Numbered from the stretch's first letter, positions 34,966 through 44,744 are shown. The stretch is 64,000 nucleotides of DNA from Bradyrhizobium guangdongense (GCF_004114975.1 NZ_CP030051.1:2170001-2234000), one strand, 5' to 3'. The notes: generated from the letters alone by a model not told the origin. Made by a program: numbers and translations.

Positions 34966-36480
34966 ATGGAGCTCTTTGCCAACCTCGCCCACGGTTTTGC
35001 CGTCGCCTTCTCTCCAATCAACCTTCTGATGTGCCTGATCGGTGCGCTCGTCGGCACGCTGGTCGGCGTGCTGCCGGGCATCGGCACCATTGCCACGGTC
35101 GCGATGCTGCTGCCGATCACCTTCGGTCTGCCGCCGGTGGGTGCGCTGATCATGCTCGCAGGTATCTATTACGGTGCCCAGTACGGCGGCTCGACCACGT
35201 CGATCCTGGTCAACATTCCAGGCGAAGCGACATCGGTCGTCACCGCCATCGACGGCCACGCGATGGCCAAGCAGGGCCGTGCCGGTCCGGCGCTGGCGAT
35301 CGCCGCGATCGGCTCGTTCTTCGCCGGCTGCGTCGCGACCGTGCTCATCGCCGTGCTCGGCGCGCCGCTGACCAAGCTGGCGCTCGCCTTCGGTCCGGCG
35401 GAATACTTCTCGCTGATGGTGCTCGGCCTGATCTTCGCGGTGGTGCTCGCCAAGGGCTCGGTGCTGAAGGCAATCGCGATGATCGTGTTCGGCCTGCTGC
35501 TGTCGATGGTGGGCTCCGACATCGAGACCGGCGCCTCGCGCATGGCCTTCAACATTCCGGAGCTTGCCGACGGTCTCGGCTTTGCGACGGTGGCGATGGG
35601 CGTGTTCGGCTTTGCCGAGATCATCCGCAATCTCGACGCCGGCGCCGAAATGAACCGCGACCTCGTGCAGCAGAAGATCACCGGTCTGATGCCGACCAGA
35701 AAGGATCTGATCGACTCGGCGCCCGCGATCGGACGCGGCACCGTGCTCGGCTCGATCCTCGGCATCCTGCCGGGCGGCGGCGCGGTCATCGCCTCGTTCG
35801 CGGCCTACACGCTCGAGAAGAAGCTGGCCAAGAACCCGTCGCGGTTCGGCCGTGGCGCGATCGAGGGCGTGGCGGCGCCGGAAAGCGCCAACAACGCGGC
35901 GGCGCAAACGTCCTTCATCCCGCTGCTCACCCTCGGCATCCCACCGAACGCGGTGATGGCGCTGATGGTGGGCGCGATGACCATTCACGGCATCGTCCCC
36001 GGCCCGCAGGTGATGCAGAAGCAGCCGGATCTGGTCTGGGGCATGATCGCCTCGATGTGGATCGGCAATCTGATGCTGATCATCATCAACCTGCCGCTGG
36101 TCGGCATCTGGGTGCGCCTCTTGCGCGTGCCGTATAGGCTGATGTTCCCCTCGATCGTGATCTTCTGTGCGATCGGCATCTACTCGGTGAACAACGCGCC
36201 GGTCGACGTCATCCTTGCGGGCGTGTTCGGCCTGGTCGGCTACTGGCTGATCAAGCACGATTTCGAGCCGGCGCCGCTGCTGCTCGGCATGGTGCTCGGA
36301 CCGCTGATGGAAGAGAACCTGCGCCGCGCGCTGCTGATCTCGCGCGGTGACTGGAGCGTGTTCCTGACCCGTCCGCTCTCGGCGGTGCTGCTCGCGATTG
36401 CGGCTTTCCTGCTGGTGCTCACGGTGCTGCCGGTGCTGCGCGCCAAGCGCGACGAGGTGTTCACCGAATCCGAGAACTGA
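34966..36480 (+). CDS. tctA: tripartite tricarboxylate transporter large subunit TctA
   Basis: A 504-residue membrane protein with about 11-12 helices, seven bases after the TctB-like gene. The TctA signature GVLPGIGTIATVAMLLPITF, the GIYYGAQYGGSTTSILVNIPGE segment and the second GILPGGGAVIASFAAY are textbook features. It imports a carboxylate with a periplasmic TctC binding protein. No TctC gene is encoded in the window, so it must be elsewhere. Confidence 0.93.
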   Translation: MELFANLAHGFAVAFSPINLLMCLIGALVGTLVGVLPGIGTIATVAMLLPITFGLPPVGALIMLAGIYYGAQYGGSTTSILVNIPGEATSVVTAIDGHAMAKQGRAGPALAIAAIGSFFAGCVATVLIAVLGAPLTKLALAFGPAEYFSLMVLGLIFAVVLAKGSVLKAIAMIVFGLLLSMVGSDIETGASRMAFNIPELADGLGFATVAMGVFGFAEIIRNLDAGAEMNRDLVQQKITGLMPTRKDLIDSAPAIGRGTVLGSILGILPGGGAVIASFAAYTLEKKLAKNPSRFGRGAIEGVAAPESANNAAAQTSFIPLLTLGIPPNAVMALMVGAMTIHGIVPGPQVMQKQPDLVWGMIASMWIGNLMLIIINLPLVGIWVRLLRVPYRLMFPSIVIFCAIGIYSVNNAPVDVILAGVFGLVGYWLIKHDFEPAPLLLGMVLGPLMEENLRRALLISRGDWSVFLTRPLSAVLLAIAAFLLVLTVLPVLRAKRDEVFTESEN

Positions 36481-36612
36481 TCGCGGCCCCGGCCTGCGTC
36501 GGCCCGCCATGGTCAAAAGCAACTTGGGCAGTACTTTCAAAGCGATAGGCAATGGGGCGGGACGCGAGTTCCGCCTCTTGTCGTTTGCGCCGGGAGCTCT
36601 CACTTTTCCGGG

Positions 36613-36618
36613 TATAAT
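36613..36618 (+). promoter_or_regulatory. candidate -10 element upstream of thyA
   Basis: A perfect TATAAT 97 bases before the thyA start. No matching -35 is seen, so confidence is low. Confidence 0.3.
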
Positions 36619-36714
36619 CGGTGAAGGCAGCGAATCGATGCTGTCGCAGCGCAAGGGCGGCCGTTAAGTTCGCCGCCTCCCCAAAGGCTGCCGTGTTTCT
36701 AAAGGTTTGGGCAC

Positions 36715-37509
36715 ATGCACCAATATCAGGACCTGCTCGAGCGGATTCTTTCAGACGGCGCCGAGAAGACCGACCGGACAGGTACCGGCACGCTGTCGGT
36801 GTTCGGCCATCAGATGCGCTTCAATCTGTCCGCCGGCTTTCCGATGCTGACGACCAAGCGGCTGCCGCTGAAGGCGATCGTGCACGAGCTGTTGTGGTTC
36901 CTGAAGGGCGACACCAACATCAAATATCTGCGCGACAACGGCGTCACCATCTGGGACGAATGGGCCGACGCCAATGGCGATCTGGGGCCGGTCTACGGCC
37001 ATCAATGGCGCTCCTGGCCGGCGCCGGACGGACGCAGCATCGACCAGATCGCCAACGTCGTCGACATGATCAAGCGCAATCCGGATTCGCGACGCCTGAT
37101 CGTCACGGCCTGGAATCCGGCCGACGTCGAGAAGATGGCGCTGCCACCCTGCCACTGCCTGTTCCAGTTCTACGTCGCGAACGGCAAATTGTCCTGCCAG
37201 CTCTATCAGCGCTCGGCCGATGTCTTCCTCGGCGTGCCCTTCAACATCGCTTCCTATGCGCTACTCACCATGATGGTCGCTCAGGTCACCGGCCTGAAGC
37301 CCGGCGACTTCGTGCATTCGTTCGGCGACACCCATCTCTATTCCAATCATCTGGAACAGGCGCGACTCCAGCTCACGCGCGCGCCACGCGCCTTGCCGGT
37401 GATGCGGATCAATCCGGATGTGAAGGACATCTTCTCCTTCCGTTATGAGGATTTCGAACTCGTGGGCTACGATCCGCATCCGCATATCAAGGCGGAAGTC
37501 GCAGTCTAG
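36715..37509 (+). CDS. thyA: thymidylate synthase
   Basis: 264 residues, the same length as the E. coli enzyme. It methylates dUMP to dTMP using methylene-tetrahydrofolate. The catalytic Cys146 lies in [11 protein letters not shown]; the phosphate-binding Arg is in [10 protein letters not shown], and [17 protein letters not shown] is present. It is the first gene of a run with an acetyltransferase and folA, which regenerates the folate that ThyA consumes. Confidence 0.97.
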   Translation: MHQYQDLLERILSDGAEKTDRTGTGTLSVFGHQMRFNLSAGFPMLTTKRLPLKAIVHELLWFLKGDTNIKYLRDNGVTIWDEWADANGDLGPVYGHQWRSWPAPDGRSIDQIANVVDMIKRNPDSRRLIVTAWNPADVEKMALPPCHCLFQFYVANGKLSCQLYQRSADVFLGVPFNIASYALLTMMVAQVTGLKPGDFVHSFGDTHLYSNHLEQARLQLTRAPRALPVMRINPDVKDIFSFRYEDFELVGYDPHPHIKAEVAV

Positions 37510-37514
37510 CGCCG

Positions 37515-38000
37515 ATGTCGCTCAGCATCCGCCGCGCACGTCCTGGCGAGGCCGGGCTCGTCCTTGATTTCGTCCGCGAGCTTGCCGAATACGAAAAGCT
37601 CTCGCATGAGATCGAGGCGAGCGAAGCCGATATTGCCGGAGCCTTGTTCGGCAACGATCCCAGGCTGTTTTGTGCGATCGCCTGTTGGGACGGCGAGCCG
37701 GTCGGCTTTGCGGTTTGGTTCCTGAATTTCTCCACCTTCAGCGGCCGCTACGGCATCTATCTCGAAGACTTGTATGTGCGGCCGTCGCATCGCGGCAAGG
37801 GTCTCGGCAAGGCGCTGCTGGTCTACCTGGCCCAGGAATGCGTCGACAATGGCTGGCCGCGCCTGCAATGGGCCGTGCTCGACTGGAACGCGCCGTCCAT
37901 CGCATTCTACAAATCGATCGGCGCCGTCATGCTGGACGATTGGACGCTGTGCCGCGTCTCCGGTGCTGCACTGGCTCGGCTTGCGGGGAGAGCATCCTGA
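37515..38000 (+). CDS. GNAT acetyltransferase, diamine-acetyltransferase-like
   Basis: A 161-residue N-acetyltransferase placed between thyA and folA, 5 bases after thyA and sharing a base with folA. It resembles the spermidine/spermine N1-acetyltransferase (SAT) branch: FSTFSGRYGIYLEDLYVRPSHRGKGLGKALL contains the CoA loop RGKGLG. The substrate could be a polyamine or thialysine, but this is inference. Rhizobial genomes often keep this gene in this place. Confidence 0.85.
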   Translation: MSLSIRRARPGEAGLVLDFVRELAEYEKLSHEIEASEADIAGALFGNDPRLFCAIACWDGEPVGFAVWFLNFSTFSGRYGIYLEDLYVRPSHRGKGLGKALLVYLAQECVDNGWPRLQWAVLDWNAPSIAFYKSIGAVMLDDWTLCRVSGAALARLAGRAS

Positions 38001-38515
38001 TGGAGATCGTGTTCGTCGTTGCGGTCGCGGAGAATGGTGTCATCGGAGCCGGCAATGCGATCCCCTGGCGGCTGAAATCCGATATGGCGCGCTTCAAGGC
38101 TCTCACCGTCGGCAAACCCGTCATCATGGGCCGCAAGACCTTCGAATCCCTGCCCGGGCGCCGGCCGCTGCCGAACCGCACCAACATCATCATCACGCGT
38201 GACGCGGACTATCGCGCCGCGGGCGCCATCGTCACGACATCAGCAGCCGACGCGGGAGCGGTTGCGCGTGGTGACGCCCTGCGGCGTTCGGTCGCCGAGA
38301 TTGCGGTGATCGGCGGCGCCGAAATCTACCGTCAGTGGCTCGATCGTGCCGATCGCCTCGAGATCACGGAAGTGCATGCGCGTCCCGACGGTGACACGCA
38401 TTTCGCCATCGACAAGACGCAGTGGCAGGAGACCGAGCGTGTTCGCCATCCGGCCGGACCTGACGACACCGCCGACTACTCCTATGTGACATATCGTCGG
38501 CGATCACCCCATTAA
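38000..38515 (+). CDS. folA: dihydrofolate reductase
   Basis: A 171-residue enzyme that reduces dihydrofolate with NADPH. VAENGVIGAGNAIPWRLKSDMARF contains the substrate pocket with Asp in SDM, GKPVIMGRKTFESLP the NADPH site, and VIGGAEIYRQWL the C-terminal nucleotide-binding strand. ATG 38000 overlaps the stop of the acetyltransferase gene. With thyA two genes upstream, this operon closes the folate cycle for dTMP synthesis. Confidence 0.96.
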   Translation: MEIVFVVAVAENGVIGAGNAIPWRLKSDMARFKALTVGKPVIMGRKTFESLPGRRPLPNRTNIIITRDADYRAAGAIVTTSAADAGAVARGDALRRSVAEIAVIGGAEIYRQWLDRADRLEITEVHARPDGDTHFAIDKTQWQETERVRHPAGPDDTADYSYVTYRRRSPH

Positions 38516-38584
38516 CCGCGTTCGCCAATGTTAACATTGACTTTTCTGCCTCCGAGCTTAGCTCGAAGGGCGGTCAGGCTTGCG

Positions 38585-38613
38585 TTGTAAGGGCCCTTTC
38601 GGTCCCCTATAAA
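38585..38613 (+). promoter_or_regulatory. candidate promoter of hflK
   Basis: TTGTAA (38585-38590), 17 bases, then TATAAA (38608-38613), preceded by a C-run. It lies 62 bases before the hflK start. Confidence 0.45.
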
Positions 38614-38675
38614 GCCGGACCGGACAATGCGGGCCGGCTGAAGTTCTAGTCCCGGTCTGCCGAGGAGAGCGTCGA

Positions 38676-39812
38676 ATGCCGTGGAAGAATCAGGGCGGTG
38701 GCCCTTGGGGCTCGGGTCCGAAAGGACCATGGGGCACAGGCCCGCAACCGGTCGGGCCGAGGCCGCCGGATCTGGAAGACCTTCTGCGGCGCGGTCAGGA
38801 CCGGCTCCAGCAGATCATGCCGGGCGGCTATTTCTCCGGCATCGGCATCACGCTGATCCTGCTCATCATCATCGCGCTCTGGCTGCTGTCGGGCTTCTTC
38901 CGCGTGCAGTCCGAAGAGCAGGGCGTCGTGCTGCGCTTCGGCAAGCATGTGCGCACCGTCGATCCGGGCCTGAACTATCATCTGCCCTATCCGATCGAGA
39001 CCGTGCTGCTGCCGAAGGCGCTGCGCGTCTCCACCATTTCAATCGGCATGACACTGATCGATGATCCGGCCCGCCGCGGCCGCTCGATCCGTGACGTGCC
39101 TGAAGAGAGCCTGATGCTGACCGGAGACGAGAACATCGTCGACGTCGACTTCACCGTGCTGTGGCGCATCAAGCCCAACGGCGTCGGCAACTTCCTGTTC
39201 AACATCCAGAACCCCGAGGGCACCGTGAAGGCGGTCGCCGAAAGCGCGATGCGCGAGGTGATCGGCCGCTCCAACATCCAGCCGATCCTGACCGGGGCGC
39301 GGACGCAGACCGAGACCACCGTGCAGGACCTGATGCAGAAGACGCTCGACGGCTACGGCGCCGGCATCCAGATCACCCAGGTGCAGATGCAGAAGGTCGA
39401 CCCGCCGGCGCAGGTGATCGATGCGTTCCGCGACGTGCAGGCCGCGCGCGCCAATCTCGAGCAGCTGCAGAACGAAGCGCAGACCTATGCCAACAAGGTC
39501 GTGCCTGAAGCCCGCGGCAAAGCTGCGCAGATCCTGCAAGCGGCCGAAGGCTACAAGGAGCAGGCGGTCGCCGAGGCCAAGGGCCAGAGCGCGCGCTTCC
39601 TGAAAGTGTACGAGGAATACAAGAAGGCGCCCGACGTGACGCGTGAACGGATCTATCTGGAGACGATGGAGCGCGTGCTCGGCGGCTCGGACAAGCTGAT
39701 TTATGACGGAAGCTCGTCGGGCCAGGGCGTCGTGCCCTATCTGCCGCTCAATGAATTGTCGGCCAAGAAGCCTACGATGACCGGCCAGCAGCCGAGCGGA
39801 GGTAGCCGATGA
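38676..39812 (+). CDS. hflK: FtsH modulator HflK
   Basis: A 378-residue SPFH/prohibitin-family membrane protein. A Gly/Pro/Trp-rich cytoplasmic start (KNQGGGPWGSGPKG) precedes one membrane helix at about residues 51-71, then an SPFH domain in the periplasm with FRVQSEEQGVVLRFGKHVRTVDPGLNYHLPYP. A long helical region with EARGKAAQILQAAEGYKEQAV follows. With HflC it forms a ring that encloses FtsH and controls membrane protein degradation. Its stop overlaps the hflC start by 4 bases. Confidence 0.95.
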   Translation: MPWKNQGGGPWGSGPKGPWGTGPQPVGPRPPDLEDLLRRGQDRLQQIMPGGYFSGIGITLILLIIIALWLLSGFFRVQSEEQGVVLRFGKHVRTVDPGLNYHLPYPIETVLLPKALRVSTISIGMTLIDDPARRGRSIRDVPEESLMLTGDENIVDVDFTVLWRIKPNGVGNFLFNIQNPEGTVKAVAESAMREVIGRSNIQPILTGARTQTETTVQDLMQKTLDGYGAGIQITQVQMQKVDPPAQVIDAFRDVQAARANLEQLQNEAQTYANKVVPEARGKAAQILQAAEGYKEQAVAEAKGQSARFLKVYEEYKKAPDVTRERIYLETMERVLGGSDKLIYDGSSSGQGVVPYLPLNELSAKKPTMTGQQPSGGSR

Positions 39813-40705
39813 GGTCTCCCGTGACAGGCTTTGTCGCGCTGCTTGCGGCGCTTCTGGTCGTGATCGTCGGCTATATGTCGCTGTTCACGGTGCAGCAGAC
39901 CGAGCAGACCATCGTGCTGCAATTCGGCAAGCCGGTGGATGTCGTCACCGATCCCGGGCTGCACTTCAAGGCGCCCTGGAACTCGGTGATCAACATCGAC
40001 AAGCGAATCCTCGATCTCGAGAACCCGTCGCAGGAGGTCATTGCCTCCGATCAGAAGCGGCTCGTGGTCGACGCCTTTGCCCGCTATCGCATCAAGGACG
40101 CATTGCGCTTCTATCAGAGCGTCGGCTCGATCCAGGCCGCGAACCTCCAGCTCACCTCGCTGTTGAACGCGGCGCTTCGTCGCGTGCTGGGTGAGGTCAG
40201 CTTCATTACGGTGGTGCGTGACGAGCGCGAAAAGTTGATGGGGCGCATCCGCGACCAACTCGACCACGAGGCTGACGGTTATGGCATCGAGGTGGTCGAC
40301 GTCCGCATTCGGCGCGCCGACCTGCCGGAGCAGAACAGCCAGGCGGTGTACGACCGGATGAAGTCCGAGCGCCAGCGCGAAGCAGCCGAGTTCCGCGCGC
40401 AGGGTGGCCAGAAGGCGCAGGAGATCAAGTCGAAGGCCGACCGCGATGTCACGGTGATCATCGCCGACGCGAACTCTCAGGCCGAACAGACGCGCGGCGT
40501 GGGTGATGCCGAGCGCAACCGCCTGTTCGCCGAAGCCTATGGCAAGGATGCTGACTTCTTCGCCTTCTACCGGTCGATGACCGCTTATGAGAACGGGCTG
40601 AAGAAGGACGACACCCGCTACCTGCTGCGGCCGGACTCGGATTTCTTCCGGTATTTTGGTAACCCGTCCGGCAAGACGCCAGCCGAGACGCCGGCGAAGC
40701 CGTAA
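39809..40705 (+). CDS. hflC: FtsH modulator HflC
   Basis: A 298-residue partner of HflK with one N-terminal membrane helix (about residues 6-26) and an SPFH domain (SLFTVQQTEQTIVLQFGKPVDVVTDPGL). The helical arm includes ERQREAAEFRAQGGQKAQEI. The ATG overlaps the hflK stop (ATGA). A hairpin follows the stop codon. Confidence 0.95.
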   Translation: MRSPVTGFVALLAALLVVIVGYMSLFTVQQTEQTIVLQFGKPVDVVTDPGLHFKAPWNSVINIDKRILDLENPSQEVIASDQKRLVVDAFARYRIKDALRFYQSVGSIQAANLQLTSLLNAALRRVLGEVSFITVVRDEREKLMGRIRDQLDHEADGYGIEVVDVRIRRADLPEQNSQAVYDRMKSERQREAAEFRAQGGQKAQEIKSKADRDVTVIIADANSQAEQTRGVGDAERNRLFAEAYGKDADFFAFYRSMTAYENGLKKDDTRYLLRPDSDFFRYFGNPSGKTPAETPAKP

Positions 40706-40714
40706 GCTAGACAG

Positions 40715-40737
40715 GGGCGGCGGCTTTCGCCGCCCTT
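40715..40737 (+). terminator. hairpin after hflC
   Basis: Perfect 8-base arms GGGCGGCG and CGCCGCCC, loop of 5, followed by only two T. It may attenuate transcription into the downstream DUF2065 and degP genes. Confidence 0.45.
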
Positions 40738-40776
40738 CGTCCAACCAAGAACAGCACCACGGGAGGTTCCATTCCG

Positions 40777-40983
40777 ATGAGGTCCATTGCGTTCGCCGAC
40801 TTCCTCATCGGCTTAGGCATCCTGTTCGTGCTCGAAGGCTTGATGTTCGCGGCAAGTCCGTCCTGGATGCGCAAGGCCATGAAGAGCGCCATCGCCACGC
40901 CGGACAACATCCTGCGGGCGGTCGGGATCGGTTCGGCTGTGGCCGGCCTGATCCTGATCTGGGTTATGCGACGTCCGATCTAG
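40777..40983 (+). CDS. DUF2065 small membrane protein
   Basis: A 68-residue protein with two membrane helices (FADFLIGLGILFVLEGLMFAA and the C-terminal VGIGSAVAGLILIWVM). Such small proteins commonly follow hflKC in proteobacteria. It has no known role; membrane association near HflKC is suggested by position only. Confidence 0.82.
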   Translation: MRSIAFADFLIGLGILFVLEGLMFAASPSWMRKAMKSAIATPDNILRAVGIGSAVAGLILIWVMRRPI

Positions 40984-41126
40984 CCGCTGCGCCAGCGCCA
41001 AAGTGAAGGCGAGAGGCCGGATTTCGCCGTATTATGACGGACTTGAGGCCCGTTAAGCTCCGCGCTTGCGCGTGCCCCCCCTTCGAGCGCAGTCTTGACG
41101 CCGAATCCTTTTCTCTGGAGACCACA

Positions 41127-42635
41127 ATGACCGCTGCCACCATTGTCCCGACCCGTTTGCGCCAACACGCGCGATTTGGGCTGGCCGCGCTCGCGCTCGG
41201 TGCTTTCAGCGTGTTCGGCTCGCCGGTACATGCACGCGGACCGGAGGGCATCGCCGACGTCGCGGAGAAAGTGATCGATGCGGTCGTCAATATCTCGACG
41301 TCGCAGACCGTCGAGGCCAAGGGCGGCGGCAGCAACACGATGCCGCAACTGCCGCCCGGCTCGCCGTTCGAGGAGTTCTTCGACGACTTCTTCAAGAACC
41401 GCAAGGGTCCCGGCGGCGGCAAAGGCGGCGACAACGGCGGCGGCCCGCCGCGCAAGACCAACTCGCTCGGATCAGGCTTCATCATCGACACATCAGGCGT
41501 CGTCGTGACCAACAACCACGTCATTGCGGACGCGGACGAGATCAACGTCATTCTCAACGACGGCACCAAGATCAAGGCCGAGCTGGTCGGTGTCGACAAG
41601 AAGACCGACCTCGCCGTGTTGAAGTTCAAGCCGCCGAAGCCGCTCGTTGCGGTGAAGTTCGGCGATTCCGACAAGCTGCGTTTGGGTGACTGGGTGGTCG
41701 CGATCGGCAACCCGTTCAGTCTGGGCGGCACGGTGACGGCGGGCATCGTCTCGGCCAAGAACCGTGACATTTCCTCGGGGCCCTATGACAGCTACATCCA
41801 GACCGATGCCGCCATCAATCGCGGCAATTCCGGCGGCCCGCTGTTCAACCTCGAAGGCGACGTCATCGGCGTCAACACCTTGATCATCTCGCCCTCGGGC
41901 GGCTCGATCGGCATCGGCTTCGCCGTGCCGTCGAAGACAGTCGCTGGCGTGGTCGACCAGCTCCGCCAGTTCGGCGAATTGCGTCGCGGCTGGCTCGGCG
42001 TGCGGATCCAGAGCGTCACCGACGAAATCGCCGAGAGCCTCAACGTCAAGCCGGCGCGCGGCGCGCTGGTCGCCGGTGTCGACGACAAGGGCCCGGCCAA
42101 GCCCGCCGGCATCGAGCCCGGCGACGTTGTCGTCAAGTTCGACGGAAAGGACGTCAAGGACCCGAAGGACCTGTCCCGCGTCGTCGCCGACACCGCGGTC
42201 GGCAAGGAGGTCGACGTCGTCATCATCCGCAAGGGCGAGGAGCAGACCAAGAAGGTCACGCTCGGCCGCCTGCAGGATCCGGACAAGGTGCAGGCCGCGG
42301 TGAAGAGCGATGAGCCTCCGCCGGAGAAGCCGGTGACGCAGAAGGCGCTCGGCCTGGATCTCGCGGTGCTGAACAAGGATCTGCGCGCGCGCTACAAGAT
42401 CAAGGACAGTGTCAAGGGCGTGGTCGTCACCAATGTCGACGCCAATTCGGATGCCGCCGAGAAGCGACTCTCCGCCGGCGACGTCATCGTCGAGGTCGCG
42501 CAGGAGGCCGTCTCGAGCGGCGCCGACGTCCAGAAGCGGATCGACCAGATCAAGAAGGACGGCAAGAAGTCGGCGCTGCTGCTCGTGTCCAATGGTGACG
42601 GCGAGCTGCGGTTCGTGGCGCTGAGCGTGCAGTAG
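41127..42635 (+). CDS. degP: periplasmic Do-type serine protease (DegP/HtrA)
   Basis: A 502-residue exported protease/chaperone. The signal peptide is FGLAALALGAFSVFGSPVHA. The catalytic triad is His131 (VVTNNHVIAD), Asp161 (KKTDLAVLKF) and Ser235 (RGNSGGPLF). Two PDZ domains follow at roughly 265-370 and 405-500. The Gly/Pro/Lys-rich loop before the protease core is typical of rhizobial Do proteases. The frame is open from 41034, but ATG 41127 has CTGGAG upstream and gives a normal signal peptide. It degrades or refolds damaged envelope proteins, working beside HflKC-FtsH quality control. Confidence 0.95.
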   Translation: MTAATIVPTRLRQHARFGLAALALGAFSVFGSPVHARGPEGIADVAEKVIDAVVNISTSQTVEAKGGGSNTMPQLPPGSPFEEFFDDFFKNRKGPGGGKGGDNGGGPPRKTNSLGSGFIIDTSGVVVTNNHVIADADEINVILNDGTKIKAELVGVDKKTDLAVLKFKPPKPLVAVKFGDSDKLRLGDWVVAIGNPFSLGGTVTAGIVSAKNRDISSGPYDSYIQTDAAINRGNSGGPLFNLEGDVIGVNTLIISPSGGSIGIGFAVPSKTVAGVVDQLRQFGELRRGWLGVRIQSVTDEIAESLNVKPARGALVAGVDDKGPAKPAGIEPGDVVVKFDGKDVKDPKDLSRVVADTAVGKEVDVVIIRKGEEQTKKVTLGRLQDPDKVQAAVKSDEPPPEKPVTQKALGLDLAVLNKDLRARYKIKDSVKGVVVTNVDANSDAAEKRLSAGDVIVEVAQEAVSSGADVQKRIDQIKKDGKKSALLLVSNGDGELRFVALSVQ

Positions 42636-42653
42636 TCGCAGGCTCAAATCTCG

Positions 42654-42742
42654 TAGGGTGGGCAAAGCGAAGCGTGCCCACCACCTTTCACCATCGCGAA
42701 GAATGGTGGGCACGGCGCAAGGGCGCCTTTGCCCAGCCTGCG
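42654..42742. repeat. nested palindromic intergenic repeat
   Basis: Outer arms TGGGCAAAGCG (42659-42669) and CGCCTTTGCCCA (42724-42735) enclose perfect inner arms GTGCCCACCA (42674-42683) and TGGTGGGCAC (42704-42713). The start GTAGGGTGGGCAAAGCGAAG is familiar from Bradyrhizobium intergenic regions. It lies between the converging degP and serB genes and can stop transcription from both. Confidence 0.7.
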
Positions 42743-42765
42743 GCGCCGCAGTGGGGCAACGGAGG

Positions 42766-43671
42766 CTACGCCTCCACGAACTCGTCGCGCCGATATCCTT
42801 GCGCATACAGCAGTGCGGTGAGATCGCCATGATCGATCCGCGCGGCTGCTGCCGCCGCGACCGCCGGCTTGGCGTGATAAGCCACGCCGAGCCCCGCCGC
42901 CTGAATCATCGCCAGATCATTGGCGCCGTCGCCGACGACCACCGAGTCGACATCGTCGAGATCGAACGATTCCATCAGATCCACCAGCGTCGCGAGCTTG
43001 GCCGCACGGCCCAGGATCGGCTCCTTGACCTCGCCGGTGAATTTGCCGTCGCGCACGACGAGCTCGTTGGCGCGATTTTCCTGGAAACCGATCTTGGCGG
43101 CGACCGCGTTGGTGAACAGCGTGAAGCCGCCGGAGACGAGACAGGTATAGGCGCCGTGGGCGCGCATGGTCGCGACCAATTCGCGGCCGCCCGGGGTCAG
43201 CGTGATGCGCTTGGCCAGCACTTCGTCGACGACGCCGGCGGGCAGGTCTTTCAGCAGCGCGACGCGCTCGCGCAATGCCGGTTCGAACTCGATCTCGCCA
43301 CGCATCGCGCGTTCGGTGATGGCGGCCACGTGGGCCTTCATCCCGACGAGATCGGCAAGCTCGTCGATGCATTCTTGGCCAATCATGGTGGAATCCATGT
43401 CGGCGAGAAAAAGCTTCTTGCGCCGGAAGCCGGCAGGCTGCACCACGATGTCGATCGGCAGGTCGCCGCGAAGCTCGCGGAGGCGCTGTTCGATGGCGTG
43501 ACGGTCGCTTTCGAGGTTACTGTCGGCGCCGAAAGGAATGTCGACCGCAACCCCGTCGAACAGCCAGTGCGCCGGTTGCGCCTTCGGCAGCACGGCGCGG
43601 GCGCCGTCGACGATGGTGGAGTCGAGCGCGGGATTGGCGGGATTGCAGATCAACGTGGCGACGAGGGACAT
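42766..43671 (-). CDS. serB: phosphoserine phosphatase
   Basis: A 301-residue HAD-family enzyme carrying out the last step of serine synthesis. The nucleophile motif is DMDST with Asp91 and Asp93; motif II is LVSGGFTLF; motif III and IV are the Lys near the middle and [11 protein letters not shown]. The N-terminal ~85 residues are a regulatory ACT-like extension, which accounts for the length. It is divergent from miaA, with only 11 bases between the starts. Confidence 0.94.
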   Translation of the reverse strand: MSLVATLICNPANPALDSTIVDGARAVLPKAQPAHWLFDGVAVDIPFGADSNLESDRHAIEQRLRELRGDLPIDIVVQPAGFRRKKLFLADMDSTMIGQECIDELADLVGMKAHVAAITERAMRGEIEFEPALRERVALLKDLPAGVVDEVLAKRITLTPGGRELVATMRAHGAYTCLVSGGFTLFTNAVAAKIGFQENRANELVVRDGKFTGEVKEPILGRAAKLATLVDLMESFDLDDVDSVVVGDGANDLAMIQAAGLGVAYHAKPAVAAAAAARIDHGDLTALLYAQGYRRDEFVEA

Positions 43672-43682
43672 TTGAGGTTTTC

Positions 43683-44621
43683 GTGAGCGAGGGGCATCCG
43701 ATCAAGGCCGTGCTTATCGCAGGCCCGACCGCCAGCGGCAAGTCGGCGCTGGCGCTGGAGCTTGCCTCGCGCGCAGACGGCGACGTCATCAATGCCGATT
43801 CGATGCAGGTCTATCGTGACCTCCGCATCATCACCGCGCGTCCGACGCCGGATGAGGAAGCGCGCGTCCCGCACCGCCTCTATGGCTATGTCGATGCGGC
43901 CGTGAATTTCTCGGCGGGGGCCTGGGTGGCTGATGCTGCGAAAGCGCTGGAAGAAGCGAAGGCCGGGGGCCGTCTGCCGATCTTCATCGGCGGCACCGGG
44001 CTGTATTTCAAGGCGCTGACAGCAGGTCTTTCGGTGGTGCCGCCGATCCCGGTAGAGGTGCGCGAAGGCGTCCGCGCACGCCTGGAGCGGAACGGCGTCG
44101 AGGCGCTGCATGCGGAACTCGCAACCCGCGACCCGCGTGCGGCCGAGCGATTGAACTTGCGCGACCGCACGCGGATCGCGCGTGCGCTCGAAGTGATCGA
44201 GGCGACCGGCCGCTCGCTGCTCGACTGGCACCATGACGAGCAGCCGCCGCTGTTGCCGAAGGACAGTTTTCGCGCCGTGTTTCTCGCTCCCGAACGCGAC
44301 GAACTCTATGCCCGCATCGACGCCCGGTTTGGCGCCATGCTGGGCGCGGGGGCCCTTGATGAGGTCGAGCGGCTCGCCGCCCGCGGCCTCGACCCGCTGC
44401 TGCCGGCCATGAAGGCCCATGGCGTGCCAGCCCTGATCCGGCATTTCCGCGGTGAACTCAGCCTGGAAGAGGCGGCCACGATCGGTCGCGCCGATACCCG
44501 CCACTATGCCAAGCGGCAATTCACCTGGTTCAGGCACCAATTGCCGGAGTTCGAATGGGTGAAGCCGGAGGAGGCGAGGGGATGGCTGGCGGCGGCCGTC
44601 ACGGCCCGGGCTCCCGGCTGA
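43683..44621 (+). CDS. miaA: tRNA dimethylallyltransferase
   Basis: A 312-residue enzyme that adds dimethylallyl to A37 of tRNAs reading UNN codons. The P-loop is GPTASGKS at 14-21, followed by [12 protein letters not shown] and the [11 protein letters not shown] motif; [13 protein letters not shown] near the end is the tRNA-binding signature. GTG 43683 is the only start that keeps the N-terminal strand and P-loop at normal distance. It is divergent from serB with almost no spacer, so promoters must overlap the opposite genes. Confidence 0.95.
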   Translation: MSEGHPIKAVLIAGPTASGKSALALELASRADGDVINADSMQVYRDLRIITARPTPDEEARVPHRLYGYVDAAVNFSAGAWVADAAKALEEAKAGGRLPIFIGGTGLYFKALTAGLSVVPPIPVEVREGVRARLERNGVEALHAELATRDPRAAERLNLRDRTRIARALEVIEATGRSLLDWHHDEQPPLLPKDSFRAVFLAPERDELYARIDARFGAMLGAGALDEVERLAARGLDPLLPAMKAHGVPALIRHFRGELSLEEAATIGRADTRHYAKRQFTWFRHQLPEFEWVKPEEARGWLAAAVTARAPG

Positions 44622-44716
44622 CACGCTTTTGTGCCGGGCTTGCTCGATTTTACCTCTCGCCGAACCCCGGGAACGCCGCTACACTGCTAAAATCGCGCGG
44701 GAACAGCCGCATTGCC

Positions 44717-44744
44717 TTGACATCCAGGCTTTGGCCGCTATGTT
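44717..44744 (+). promoter_or_regulatory. promoter of the ilv leader
   Basis: A consensus TTGACA (44717-44722), 16 bases, then TATGTT (44739-44744). It is 33 bases before the ilv leader peptide start. Confidence 0.65.

Noticed and set aside
34813..36654. 613-codon reverse-strand ORF opposite tctA
   Set aside because: Antisense shadow with low-complexity Arg/Asp/His sequence; tctA motifs on the forward strand are decisive.
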